DNA from: Bacteroidota bacterium
GTDB taxonomy: Bacteria; Bacteroidota; Bacteroidia; Chitinophagales; Chitinophagaceae
Assembly: GCA_030706735.1 (NCBI GenBank)
Contig: JAUZNZ010000003.1
Coordinates: 150,651-214,650, forward strand
Direction: 5' to 3'
DNA length: 64,000 bases
The position numbers were made by a program, and so were the translations under genes. The notes below the pieces were generated by a model that saw nothing but the letters and a program-made list of their open reading frames with translations, ran no database searches and was not told the DNA's origin. Every line of letters starts with the position of its first letter. Positions within the stretch are counted from its first letter, which is position 1. This document shows positions 24,870 through 32,848 of this stretch, piece by piece.

Positions 24870-25187
24870 TTATGCGTGTGCCGTTTGCCGGGTTTTTGGT
24901 AGCTTAAAATGCCGGATTGTAGAACGCTTGACTTTCCTTTCAGCATGCCAAAGTTCATAATTCATTTGTAAGTTGGTCCAAAACGTGGGGCTGTTACCAA
25001 AGGCGGCGGAAAGCTTGACTGCCATTTCCGGGCTGATCCCGGCCCTGCCATTGACAACTGCAGACACATTGGCCCTGGTCATCCCAAGGCCCTTTGCGAG
25101 ATCTGTAATGGTCAGGTTGCGCTCATACATGAACAACTCCCGCAAAACAGTCCCTGGATGTGCGGGGGGTAAGACTCTTTTCAACAT
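24870..25187 (-). CDS. higA: HigA-family antitoxin (XRE helix-turn-helix)
   Basis: A 105-residue antitoxin. It begins with the HigA hallmark PAHPGTVLRELFM, then carries the XRE HTH TITDLAKGLGMTRANVSAVV followed by NGRAGISPEMAVKLSAAFG and FWTNLQMNYELWHAE. It neutralises the toxin encoded just upstream (15-base gap) and represses the pair. A palindrome at the promoter of the toxin gene is a likely binding site. Toxin-first order is typical of higBA. Confidence 0.93.
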   Translation of the reverse strand: MLKRVLPPAHPGTVLRELFMYERNLTITDLAKGLGMTRANVSAVVNGRAGISPEMAVKLSAAFGNSPTFWTNLQMNYELWHAERKVKRSTIRHFKLPKTRQTAHA

Positions 25188-25202
25188 GGTATTTCCTCCT
25201 AT

Positions 25203-25481
25203 TTAATGATAATCAACATAGTCGACATCGAATACCTCGCCTTTGCTATATCGGAAGACAATTCGGTAATTTGGACTAACCTTAATTGACCAGAAGCCGA
25301 CGTAGCTTCCTGTCAGCGGGTGAATTCCGCCTCCGAGGGCTTTAATGTCGTTTTCCGAAGCCAAAGCATCGAGGGCATCCAGGATCAATGCAATCTTCGC
25401 CAAATACTCCGCAGGAAGCTTGGAACCATTGCCTTTTTCAAAAAAGAGGCGCAATCCTTTATGAGTAATTGACCGTATCAT
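25203..25481 (-). CDS. higB: HigB-type RelE/ParE-superfamily toxin
   Basis: A 92-residue toxin, first gene of the pair. It shows the HigB pattern MIRSITHKGLRLFFEKG, LKALGG-like IKALGGGIHPLTGSYVGFW, and the end SPNYRIVFRYSKGEVFDVDY with the conserved Arg. Members are ribosome-dependent mRNA endonucleases; that activity is inferred from family. Full length, with no visible inactivating change. Confidence 0.92.
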   Translation of the reverse strand: MIRSITHKGLRLFFEKGNGSKLPAEYLAKIALILDALDALASENDIKALGGGIHPLTGSYVGFWSIKVSPNYRIVFRYSKGEVFDVDYVDYH

Positions 25482-25507
25482 TTCAGAGGCAAGGTTTTTA
25501 TTGTACT

Positions 25508-25538
25508 GCGTATCGATACGCTTGACATTGCAAAAATA
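25508..25538 (-). promoter_or_regulatory. higBA promoter with palindromic operator
   Basis: On the minus strand 25538-25531 is TATTTTTG (a perfect -7 box). The perfect 14-base palindrome GCGTATCGATACGC (25508-25521) begins 9 bases beyond it and covers the likely start of transcription. This fits autorepression by HigA. Confidence 0.65.
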
Positions 25539-25589
25539 TGAAAATTGTCTAAAGTATGGAATTTTTTTGGCTGCGCCTACGCCTCATGA

Positions 25590-25955
25590 TCATGCAAGTT
25601 TTTTTCCGCACCAAGGGCAATATTTGATCATAATAAATGAGCTGCCTCCGTCATGTATCGGAATGCCAAAGGTGTTACCTTTTTTGTAATAAGTTATTAC
25701 ACAGTCGTAATTGACATTTTCGGATCTTTTCGATTTAATGTCTTCGATAAGGTGATAAGCCATGTCTAAACAGCAGTAATTTTTGTAATTGATTCCGGCT
25801 TTTTTGATTCGCTGCTTGAGGTCCCAGGTCTTGCACTCTTCATTATTGTGAAAGGCGTCCATGAATGCATCGTGTTCTGGGGTGCCCCATACTTCTCTTG
25901 GAAGTGGCAAAATGGAATATTTCTTATGCAATTTTTTGTAAGTCGTCAGATTCAT
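25590..25955 (-). CDS. DUF6980-like small protein with a C-terminal CxxC
   Basis: A 121-residue cytoplasmic protein. The ATG at 25955 is used; the frame also opens at a TTG 6 bases earlier. Near the middle is YCCLDMAYHLIE and the end is IKYCPWCGKKL, a pattern I associate with DUF6980 proteins, where the CPWCG probably binds metal. The function is unknown. It lies alone between higBA and the tRNA-Ser, in an AT-rich stretch. Confidence 0.6.
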   Translation of the reverse strand: MNLTTYKKLHKKYSILPLPREVWGTPEHDAFMDAFHNNEECKTWDLKQRIKKAGINYKNYCCLDMAYHLIEDIKSKRSENVNYDCVITYYKKGNTFGIPIHDGGSSFIMIKYCPWCGKKLA

Positions 25956-26069
25956 AGGCAAAAATCTTTAGCTCGGGAAACTATTGCGTTTGGCTTTGAG
26001 AAATACGAAAGAGCCCGGAAGATTCGTATTCTTTCGAGCCCTTTTGAATGTATTTGATGCGATTTATCA

Positions 26070-26085
26070 GCGGAGAGGGGGGATT
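26070..26085. repeat. Partial copy of the tRNA-Ser 3' end
   Basis: GCGGAGAGGGGGGATT differs from the tRNA 3' end (26267-26282, plus strand) only by one G fewer in the run. Direct copies of tRNA ends are typical of tyrosine-integrase attachment sites, but the two copies are less than 200 bases apart and no integrase is in the window. Confidence 0.5.
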
Positions 26086-26215
26086 ACCTCCGCTCCACTG
26101 CGTTCCGCTCCGGTGATCGGAGGGGGTGCTCAGCACAAGAGCAACACTACCGCACTGTGTGCGGATTTTTTGTCCCCTTCCGCTATCGCGGGCAAGCTCG
26201 CGCCGCTCCCTGGAA

Positions 26216-26248
26216 CAAAAAGATTACCCTCGCCATTTGGCGAGGGTA
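26216..26248 (-). terminator. Terminator of tRNA-Ser
   Basis: The 10-base arms TACCCTCGCC (26225-26234) and GGCGAGGGTA (26239-26248) enclose ATTT. On the minus strand the hairpin is followed by a T-run (26221-26217). It begins 16 bases past the tRNA 3' end. Confidence 0.85.
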
Positions 26249-26263
26249 GGGTTGCTCTTGTGT

Positions 26264-26351
26264 TGGCGGAGAGGGGGGGATTCGAACCCCCGGAGGTGTT
26301 ACCCTCAACAGTTTTCGAGACTGCCACAATCAACCGCTCTGCCACCTCTCC
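26264..26351 (-). tRNA. tRNA-Ser (anticodon CGA), CCA encoded
   Basis: The minus strand begins GGAGAGG and ends CCTCTCC-G-CCA, so the acceptor stem pairs fully, the discriminator is G as expected for serine, and CCA is encoded. The anticodon stem-loop CAGT-CTCGAAA-ACTG gives anticodon CGA, which reads UCG. There is a long variable arm, as in class II tRNAs, and GGTTCGAATCC in the T arm. Total length 88 bases. The 3' end points toward the accessory block at lower coordinates. Confidence 0.97.
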
Positions 26352-26473
26352 GGTTGTCCGCAATAAAGGCCCGCGACAAATACAAAGCCACGCTGCGGGG
26401 GCAGCAAATTTACATATTTCAGCGATGGGAAGTGCAAATTTCTGAAAATGGGGCTTCATCCCGCCAAATTCAA

Positions 26474-26481
26474 TAGTTTTG
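26474..26481 (+). promoter_or_regulatory. -7 box of the sigma-54-type regulator gene
   Basis: TAGTTTTG fits TAnnTTTG and predicts a leader of about 12 bases to the ATG at 26500. No TTG at the usual -33 distance was seen. Confidence 0.4.
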
Positions 26482-26499
26482 ACATCCAATCTGAATGGT

Positions 26500-27855
26500 A
26501 TGCCCACCGGGATCGTCTTAATAGTCGATGATGAAGAAAAACTGCGGACGCTCCTCGCGAGGATCATCCGCCTGGAAGGATTTGTCGTTTTCGAGGCGGA
26601 AAACCTGAAGACCGCCGGACGCTTGCTGGAAAAGGAGGAGGTCGACGTGATCCTTTGCGACGTTAAGCTCCCCGATGGTAATGGCGTCGATTTCGTCGCC
26701 GAATTGCGAACCCGCCATCCCGCTGTCGAGTCCATCCTCCTGACCGCCTATGGGAATATTGCCGACGGCGTCAAAGCAATGAAGAACGGGGCATTCGACT
26801 ACATCATCAAAGGAGATGATAACGATAAGATCATTCCGCTCCTGTCCCGCGCCTTCGAAAAGGTACAGCTGCAAAAGCGCATCACCCAGCTCGAGCGGCA
26901 GGTAGGTCAACGTTACACGTTTGCCAATATACTCGGGCAGACGCCCCAGATCACCGAAGCCATCGCCCTGGCCAAAAAAGTGGCTCCCACCGACGCCAAC
27001 GTGCTCCTCCTGGGAGAAACGGGTACAGGCAAGGAGGTCTTCGCTCAGGCCATTCACCATGGCAGCAAGAGGGCCGCCAAACCTTTTATGGCCCTGAATT
27101 GCAGCGCCTTCGGAAAAGAGCTCCTCGAGAGCGAACTGTTTGGCCACAAGGCCGGCGCTTTTACCGGCGCCAATAAGGATAAACGCGGGCTGATCGAGGA
27201 GGCCGATCTCGGCACCCTGTTCCTCGACGAGATCGGTGAAATGCACGTCGATCTCCAGGCCAAATTGCTGCGCGTGCTGGAAGGCAATGAGTTCATCAAG
27301 GTCGGGGATACCCGGCCTACCAGGGTCAACGTGCGCGTCATCGCCGCCACCAACCGGGATCTCCAGCAGGAGGTCGACCTGGGAAAGTTCAGGGAAGACC
27401 TCTTCTATCGCCTCAATGTCTTCACCATCTCGCTGCCACCATTGCGCAACCGGAAGAAGGATATTCCCGTCATAGCGGCCTACTATCTGCCATTCTTTGC
27501 GGTAAAGAGTAATAAGCGCGTAGAAGGCATGACCCCCGGCTTCCTGGAGCAGCTCCAGTTGCATGAGTGGAAAGGGAATATCCGCGAACTGAAAAATATC
27601 ATCGAACGCGCCGTCATACTGGCCGAAGGCCCGGAACTGACCGTCGAAAATCTCCCCGCCGAATTCCAGGCCAGCAGCTTCCGCACGTCCGGCCCTCTAT
27701 CCGCCTTCGACATGGCCAGCATGGAAAAACTCCATATCCAACGGGTGCTTAATCATACAAAGGGCAATAAGACCGAAGCCGCCCGCCTTCTCAACATCGG
27801 TCTCACGACGCTTTATCGTAAGATAGAAGAATACCGCCTCGTGCCTGAGACATAA
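26500..27855 (+). CDS. Sigma-54-dependent (NtrC-type) response regulator, likely controlling kdp
   Basis: A 451-residue regulator. The ATG at 26500 starts MPTGIVLIVDDEEKL. The REC domain (about 1-115) has the Asp in VILCDVKLPDGNG. The AAA+ domain (about 140-375) has Walker A GETGTGKE, the sigma-54 contact loop GAFTGA, Walker B LGTLFLDEIGEM and RVNVRVIAATNRDL. A Fis-type HTH ends the protein (NKTEAARLLNIGLTTLYRKI). It replaces the OmpR-type KdpE of other bacteria: it lies directly before kdpFABC and the split sensor. Phosphorylation by the kinase at 33996 is the simplest model. A near-consensus sigma-54 promoter and two palindromes follow it. Confidence 0.93.
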   Translation: MPTGIVLIVDDEEKLRTLLARIIRLEGFVVFEAENLKTAGRLLEKEEVDVILCDVKLPDGNGVDFVAELRTRHPAVESILLTAYGNIADGVKAMKNGAFDYIIKGDDNDKIIPLLSRAFEKVQLQKRITQLERQVGQRYTFANILGQTPQITEAIALAKKVAPTDANVLLLGETGTGKEVFAQAIHHGSKRAAKPFMALNCSAFGKELLESELFGHKAGAFTGANKDKRGLIEEADLGTLFLDEIGEMHVDLQAKLLRVLEGNEFIKVGDTRPTRVNVRVIAATNRDLQQEVDLGKFREDLFYRLNVFTISLPPLRNRKKDIPVIAAYYLPFFAVKSNKRVEGMTPGFLEQLQLHEWKGNIRELKNIIERAVILAEGPELTVENLPAEFQASSFRTSGPLSAFDMASMEKLHIQRVLNHTKGNKTEAARLLNIGLTTLYRKIEEYRLVPET

Positions 27856-27913
27856 TGTCTCAGGGCTTCCATTCCGACAGGGTGCCTTCCATTTTGAAAG
27901 GGTATTTTTCATC

Positions 27914-27945
27914 GCTTCGCGAAGCCCGCAGCCCGGATATATCCG
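27914..27945 (+). promoter_or_regulatory. Two 12-base palindromes upstream of the kdp genes
   Basis: GCTTCGCGAAGC (27914-27925) and CGGATATATCCG (27934-27945) are perfect palindromes 20 bases apart, about 60-100 bases upstream of the sigma-54-like promoter. That is the usual place for enhancer sites of NtrC-type regulators. The two differ in sequence, so at most one may be the true site. A further perfect inverted repeat with 10-base arms lies over the regulator's stop codon (27844-27864). Confidence 0.4.
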
Positions 27946-28001
27946 TATAAATCAAGGCCCACGGGGCATCCGGCCGGTCAGCCCGCCTTCGCATCCCCTT
28001 T

Positions 28002-28017
28002 AGGCACCTCTTTTGTC
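28002..28017 (+). promoter_or_regulatory. Sigma-54-like promoter of the kdp operon
   Basis: AGGCAC-N5-TTGTC resembles the consensus TGGCAC-N5-TTGCA. The essential -24 GG is at 28003-28004, and 10 bases later the -12 pair is GT instead of GC. It lies between an NtrC-type regulator gene and the operon, which supports the call despite the mismatch. Confidence 0.5.
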
Positions 28018-28114
28018 CACTTCACCGCATATCAGGAACCTGCATGACGCAGATCATTCAGCAAGGCCCTCCGGGTCATGTCAATGGTCTGACAGGCAGG
28101 GTAAATTCGTCAAG

Positions 28115-28234
28115 ATGAGTCGTGGGCACAATCCCATAAAATTAAAGGACTTGCTGGTGATCGTCATCGCCTGGCTTTTTGCCTTGCTGCTCGCCTATGC
28201 CGTATTCCTGAAATACAAACTGCTTGCGCATTGA
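28115..28234 (+). CDS. Small single-helix membrane protein upstream of kdpF
   Basis: A 39-residue ORF, MSRGHNPIKLKDLL followed by a strong hydrophobic helix VIVIAWLFALLLAYAVFL and a basic tail KYKLLAH. The longer in-frame extension begins within the putative promoter and is rejected. It lies 41 bases before the next micro-ORF. I do not recognise it; position suggests a Kdp-linked micro-protein. Confidence 0.45.
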   Translation: MSRGHNPIKLKDLLVIVIAWLFALLLAYAVFLKYKLLAH

Positions 28235-28275
28235 CAGGCAGCTTGCAACAAGAAATAATCATAAAATCTACCTAT

Positions 28276-28359
28276 ATGCTGACAACACTCCTGGTGCTGG
28301 CCGGACTGGCCTGCTTCGCCCTTTTCTTTAAATCGATTGATTTCTTTGAAAAAATATAA
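28276..28359 (+). CDS. Second small membrane protein upstream of kdpF
   Basis: A 27-residue ORF, MLTTLLVLAGLACFALFF then KSIDFFEKI. It has one hydrophobic helix and a short charged tail, like KdpF in size, and ends 4 bases before kdpF. It could be a KdpF-like subunit or a regulatory peptide. No family assignment can be made by eye. Confidence 0.5.
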   Translation: MLTTLLVLAGLACFALFFKSIDFFEKI

Positions 28360-28363
28360 AGCC

Positions 28364-28444
28364 ATGATGACCGCCCTCTTTATTCTTTCGATCCTCATTT
28401 TCGCATACTTATTATACGTATTGCTGAAACCGGAGAAATTCTAA
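28364..28444 (+). CDS. kdpF: K(+)-transporting ATPase subunit F
   Basis: A 26-residue single-helix peptide (or 25 from the second ATG), TALFILSILIFAYLLYVLL then KPEKF, matching the size and shape of KdpF (helix followed by a short tail with Glu-x-Phe). KdpF stabilises the KdpABC complex in the inner membrane. It ends 17 bases before kdpA. Confidence 0.85.
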   Translation: MMTALFILSILIFAYLLYVLLKPEKF

Positions 28445-28461
28445 ACCTCAATATCTTCAAC

Positions 28462-30177
28462 ATGAACACAGATCTCTTAGGGGTCATCGTCACGTTCGCG
28501 ATAACGGTCTTACTGTCCTATCCCCTGGGCCGGTATATCGCCCGGGTCTTCAAAGGAGAAAAAACCTGGCTGGACTTCATGGCGCCCCTCGAAAGGCTCA
28601 TTTTTCGCCTTTGCGGGATCGACCCGAAAAAAGGCATGAATTGGAAGGAGTTCCTCAAGGCCATGCTGACCATCAACCTGCTCTGGTTCGTCTATGGATT
28701 TTTCCTCCTGATGCACCAGGACAAACTGCCGCTCAACCCCGACGGCAATCCCGGCCAGACGCCGGACCTGGCATTCAATTCGATCGTCAGCTTTGTGACC
28801 AATACCAACCTGCAGGATTATTCCGGCGAGAGTGGAGCGACCTACCTGACCCAACTCCTCGTATTTACCTTCCTTCAGTTTACCAGCGCGGCCACTGGCA
28901 TCGCCTGCCTGATCGCCCTATTCAACGGACTGAGGGAAAAGACGACCAATAACCTGGGCAATTTCTGGAGCATCTTCGTTAAGAGCATCACCCGGCTCCT
29001 CCTGCCCTTGTCCATCGTCGTGTCTGTCATTCTCGTCTTTAACGGGACGCCTTCCAGCTTCAAAGGCAAGGATACGATCATTACGATGCAAGGCGATACC
29101 GTGCAGGTCTCCAGGGGTCCCGCTGCGGCCATGATCGCCATCAAACAACTCGGTACCAACGGCGGCGGTTACTTTGGCGCGAATTCCGCCCATCCCTTCG
29201 AGAATCCCACCTACCTGACGAATATGGTCGAGCTCATTAGTATCGTATTGATCTCGATGGCATTGGTATTCGCCCTGGGCTTCTATATCCGGAAAAAGAA
29301 ATTCGCCTATATCATTTTCGGCGTCATGTCCCTTTTCTTCGTCCTGTTCTGCATCAACAATATTTACTTCGAGTCAAAAGGCAACCCGGCCATTGCCAGG
29401 CTGGGCATTGCCCAGCATACCGGTAGCATGGAGGGAAAGGAGGTTCGATTCGGTGCCGCGTCGACGGCATACTGGAGCGTGATCACGACCTCCACGTCGA
29501 ACGGTTCCGTGAACGGCATGCACGATAGCCTCATGCCCCTTTCGGGAGGTATTGTCATCCTGGATATGATGATCAATGCACTCTACGGCGGGGTGGGGGT
29601 CGGCTTGCTGAATTATTATATCTACATCATCATCGCTGTCTTCATCGCCGGACTGATGGTTGGTCGAACGCCGGAGTTCATGGGGCATAAGGTGGAGGCC
29701 CGGGAGGTGAAGATCGCCGCCCTCGTCACCCTGTTATGCGCCTTCCTCATCAAGGGCGGCACGGCGCTCGCCTCCTATATTTTTGTGCACCACCCCAACG
29801 CCGATTGGGCGGTCAAGCCCTCCGGCTGGCTCAATAACCCGGGTTTTCATGGGTTCTCGGAGATGCTCTATCAATACACGTCCTCCACGGCCAACAACGG
29901 CAGCGGGTTCGAAGGGCTGGCTGATAATAATGTGTTTTGGAATGTCACTGCCGGCGTCGTCATGATCCTGGCGAGGTTCATTCCCATTATCGGTCCGGTG
30001 GCCATCGGCGGACTTCTCGCGAATAAAAAGTTCATCCCGGAATCTGCCGGCACCCTGCAAACGGACTCGGTAACCTTCGGCGTAATGACGATCGCGGTGA
30101 TCGTGATCATTACCGCCCTTTCTTACTTCCCGCCTCTGGCCCTCGGGCCGGTGGCCGAATATCTTAACATGCGTTAA
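28462..30177 (+). CDS. kdpA: Potassium-transporting ATPase subunit A (channel-like)
   Basis: A 571-residue inner-membrane protein that binds and conducts K+ in the high-affinity Kdp pump. Ten or so hydrophobic segments are visible. Selectivity-filter regions are recognisable, including NSIVSFVTNTNLQDYSGE and QLGTNGGGYFGANSAHPFEN. Length is close to E. coli KdpA (557). It is second to kdpF in a tight operon, 9 bases before kdpB. Confidence 0.97.
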   Translation: MNTDLLGVIVTFAITVLLSYPLGRYIARVFKGEKTWLDFMAPLERLIFRLCGIDPKKGMNWKEFLKAMLTINLLWFVYGFFLLMHQDKLPLNPDGNPGQTPDLAFNSIVSFVTNTNLQDYSGESGATYLTQLLVFTFLQFTSAATGIACLIALFNGLREKTTNNLGNFWSIFVKSITRLLLPLSIVVSVILVFNGTPSSFKGKDTIITMQGDTVQVSRGPAAAMIAIKQLGTNGGGYFGANSAHPFENPTYLTNMVELISIVLISMALVFALGFYIRKKKFAYIIFGVMSLFFVLFCINNIYFESKGNPAIARLGIAQHTGSMEGKEVRFGAASTAYWSVITTSTSNGSVNGMHDSLMPLSGGIVILDMMINALYGGVGVGLLNYYIYIIIAVFIAGLMVGRTPEFMGHKVEAREVKIAALVTLLCAFLIKGGTALASYIFVHHPNADWAVKPSGWLNNPGFHGFSEMLYQYTSSTANNGSGFEGLADNNVFWNVTAGVVMILARFIPIIGPVAIGGLLANKKFIPESAGTLQTDSVTFGVMTIAVIVIITALSYFPPLALGPVAEYLNMR

Positions 30178-30186
30178 ACGAATTAT

Positions 30187-32244
30187 ATGCGACGTAAAAG
30201 ACAATCATCCCTATTTCCGCGTGACCTGGTCGCCGAAGCCTTCAAACAATCGTTTGTGAAGCTTAAACCCGGCGTCATGCTTAAGAACCCGGTCATGTTC
30301 ACGGTATATATCGGAACCATCATCATGCTGGGTGTCTGCATCTGGATCGCTGCCGGCGAGCTCTCCCAGGGGCGCCTGGCGTATAACATCGCCATTTTCA
30401 CCGTACTGCTGATCACCCTCTTGTTCGCGAATTTCGCGGAGGCCATCGCCGAAGCCAGGGGCAAGGCGCAGGCAGATAGTCTGCGCAAGACAAGGGAAGA
30501 CACCCCGGCAAAAAAGGTCTTCCCCGTGGGAGAGATCTACGTGGACGAAGTGAAGATCGTCCCCTCCTCCCAGCTGAGAAAAGGCGATATGTTCCTCTGC
30601 GAGGCCGGGGACATCATCCCGATGGACGGAGAGATCATCGAAGGCCTGGCGACGATCGACGAGAGCGCCATCACCGGCGAGTCCGCACCCGTCATTCGTG
30701 AGGCGGGCGGCGATAAATCCTCTGTCACCGGGGGAACCAAGGTCTTAAGCGATAAGATCAAGGTGAAGGTGACCACCGATCCGGGAGAAAGCTTCCTCGA
30801 CAAAATGATCGCACTCGTCGAAGGGGCCTCACGCCAAAAAACACCCAATGAGATCGCGCTGACCATCCTCCTGGCTAGTTTTACCATCATATTCCTGATC
30901 GTCTGCGTGACGCTCAAACCCTTTGCCGACTATGCCAACACGCCCATTACCATTGCGGCCTTCGTCTCCCTGTACGTTTGCCTGATCCCGACTACGATCG
31001 GCGGCCTGCTGAGCGCGATCGGCATCGCCGGCATGGACAGGGCCCTTCGCGCAAACGTCATCACCAAGAGCGGAAAAGCAGTGGAAACCGCCGGCGACCT
31101 GGATACGCTGCTGCTGGACAAGACGGGCACCATCACCATCGGCAACCGCAAGGCCACGCATTTCTGGCCTGCCGCGGATATAGACAGTAATGTGTTCATG
31201 GAGGCTTGCGTGCTCGCCTCCCTGGCTGATGAAACACCGGAAGGAAAGTCTATCGTGGAATTGGCCGGCGAGAACGGCGTCAAGGCGGCAGCCCTCCAGT
31301 CCGGCAAGTCGATGAAGTTCATTCCCTTTACCGCCGAGACCCGGAGCAGCGGGATCGATATGCCCGACGGCCCGAGGATCCGCAAAGGAGCGGCCGACGC
31401 CATCAGGCATTTTGTTCAGCGATCCGGGAATACCATTCCGGCAGACACGGATGCCAGGGTCCGTGAGATCGCCGGTAACGGCGGCACCCCCCTGGTGGTC
31501 AGCCGAAATGACATGGTCATGGGCGTGATCGAATTGCAGGATATCATCAAGCCCGGAATTCATGAACGCTTCGATCGTCTCCGCAAAATGGGCGTCAAAA
31601 CCGTTATGGTGACCGGCGATAATCCCCTTACCGCAAAGTACATCGCGGGTAAGGCGGGCGTGGACGATTTCATCGCCGAGGCCAGACCCGAGGACAAGAT
31701 GAATTATATCAGGAAGGAACAACAGGGCGGCAAACTGGTCGCCATGATGGGAGACGGCACGAACGATGCGCCCGCACTGGCCCAGGCTGACGTCGGCGTC
31801 GCCATGAACAGCGGTACACAGGCGGCCAAAGAGGCCGGCAACATGGTGGACCTGGACAACGATCCCACCAAGCTGATCGAGATCGTGGAGATCGGCAAAC
31901 AATTGCTGATGACGCGCGGCACACTCACCACTTTTTCCATTGCCAATGACGTCGCGAAGTATTTCGCCATCGTTCCGGCGCTGTTCATCACGTCGATCCC
32001 GTCCCTGCAGACATTGAATATCATGAATCTGAAAAGCCCGCAGAGTGCGATCCTTTCGGCCGTCATCTTCAATGCGATCATCATACCCATCCTGATCCCA
32101 CTGGCCTTGCGCGGGGTGACTTACAAGCCAATCGGCGCAAGCGCCTTGCTCCGGAGGAACCTGATGATCTATGGACTGGGTGGCATCATCGTACCCTTCA
32201 TTGGTATTAAGGCGATCGATCTCCTGCTCGCCCTATTTATGTAA
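30187..32244 (+). CDS. kdpB: Potassium-transporting ATPase subunit B (P-type ATPase)
   Basis: A 685-residue catalytic subunit that hydrolyses ATP to power K+ uptake. It has the P-type signatures [12 protein letters not shown] (actuator loop), LDKTGTIT with the phosphorylated Asp, [10 protein letters not shown] and [18 protein letters not shown]. Membrane helices at the N-terminus ([18 protein letters not shown]) and around 210-270 and the C-terminus fit the family. No changes in key residues. Confidence 0.98.
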   Translation: MRRKRQSSLFPRDLVAEAFKQSFVKLKPGVMLKNPVMFTVYIGTIIMLGVCIWIAAGELSQGRLAYNIAIFTVLLITLLFANFAEAIAEARGKAQADSLRKTREDTPAKKVFPVGEIYVDEVKIVPSSQLRKGDMFLCEAGDIIPMDGEIIEGLATIDESAITGESAPVIREAGGDKSSVTGGTKVLSDKIKVKVTTDPGESFLDKMIALVEGASRQKTPNEIALTILLASFTIIFLIVCVTLKPFADYANTPITIAAFVSLYVCLIPTTIGGLLSAIGIAGMDRALRANVITKSGKAVETAGDLDTLLLDKTGTITIGNRKATHFWPAADIDSNVFMEACVLASLADETPEGKSIVELAGENGVKAAALQSGKSMKFIPFTAETRSSGIDMPDGPRIRKGAADAIRHFVQRSGNTIPADTDARVREIAGNGGTPLVVSRNDMVMGVIELQDIIKPGIHERFDRLRKMGVKTVMVTGDNPLTAKYIAGKAGVDDFIAEARPEDKMNYIRKEQQGGKLVAMMGDGTNDAPALAQADVGVAMNSGTQAAKEAGNMVDLDNDPTKLIEIVEIGKQLLMTRGTLTTFSIANDVAKYFAIVPALFITSIPSLQTLNIMNLKSPQSAILSAVIFNAIIIPILIPLALRGVTYKPIGASALLRRNLMIYGLGGIIVPFIGIKAIDLLLALFM

Positions 32245-32264
32245 AAGCGATTAAATTCAAGGTT

Positions 32265-32843
32265 ATGAAGAAATATATTTTGCCCTCGCTGAAAATGACC
32301 CTGCTGTTGATGCTGGTCTGTTCTCTGCTTTATCCGCTGCTGATCGCGGGGATTGGCAGGCTGGCCCCCGGAGGGGGAGACGGACAAACAGTAACCGTCA
32401 ACGGAAGAGTGGTCGGCTACGCCCTGGTCGGGCAGAAGTTCGACCAGGATAAATATTTCTGGAGCCGTCCCTCGGCGGCAGGATTCAACGCCGCCGGTAG
32501 TTCGGGCAGCAATAAAGGTCCTTCCAATCCGGACTACCTGAAGGATGTGCAAGCGCATATCGATACCTTCCTTGCTCATAATCCCGGAATTGGCAAGCAG
32601 GATATTCCGGCGGAATTGGTAACTTATTCGGGCAGCGGCCTCGACCCGGACCTCTCACCCGAAGCCGCGAAGATCCAGGTGAAACGCGTGGCCCGGAAAA
32701 GAGGCCTGCCGGAGGATAGCTTGTACCGTCTCGTGGATGAGCAAACGAGCAAGCCCCTTCTCGGTTTTCTGGGGCCTTCGACGGTGAATGTACTCAAACT
32801 GAACGTCGCCCTGGATAAACTCAACACGGATAAAATGAAATAA
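32265..32843 (+). CDS. kdpC: Potassium-transporting ATPase subunit C
   Basis: A 192-residue subunit with one N-terminal membrane helix (MTLLLMLVCSLLYPLLIAGI) and a periplasmic domain. Diagnostic stretches are YFWSRPSAAGFNAAGSSGSN, LVTYSGSGLDPDLSPEAA, and LPEDSLYRLVDEQT. It has the usual length for KdpC (about 190) and completes the pump. It ends 5 bases before kdpD. Confidence 0.97.
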   Translation: MKKYILPSLKMTLLLMLVCSLLYPLLIAGIGRLAPGGGDGQTVTVNGRVVGYALVGQKFDQDKYFWSRPSAAGFNAAGSSGSNKGPSNPDYLKDVQAHIDTFLAHNPGIGKQDIPAELVTYSGSGLDPDLSPEAAKIQVKRVARKRGLPEDSLYRLVDEQTSKPLLGFLGPSTVNVLKLNVALDKLNTDKMK

Positions 32844-32848
32844 ACCGC

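Larger units (their letters stand above)
25962..26263. other. Gene-free stretch next to tRNA-Ser containing repeats
   Basis: No convincing coding region was found. It holds the partial copy of the tRNA 3' end (26070-26085), a 12-base inverted pair CACAAGAGCAAC (26134-26145) and its complement (26251-26262), a hairpin AGCGGAG/CTCCGCT (26069-26075, 26088-26094), and the tRNA terminator. The density of repeats suggests a former recombination or insertion site. Confidence 0.5.

Noticed and set aside
26518..27564. 348-codon open frame opposite the sigma-54 regulator
   Set aside because: It mirrors a gene with strong motifs and has no domain of its own.
28013..28114. N-terminal extension of the first micro-ORF
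   Set aside because: It begins inside the sigma-54-like promoter and would have to be translated before the likely transcription start.
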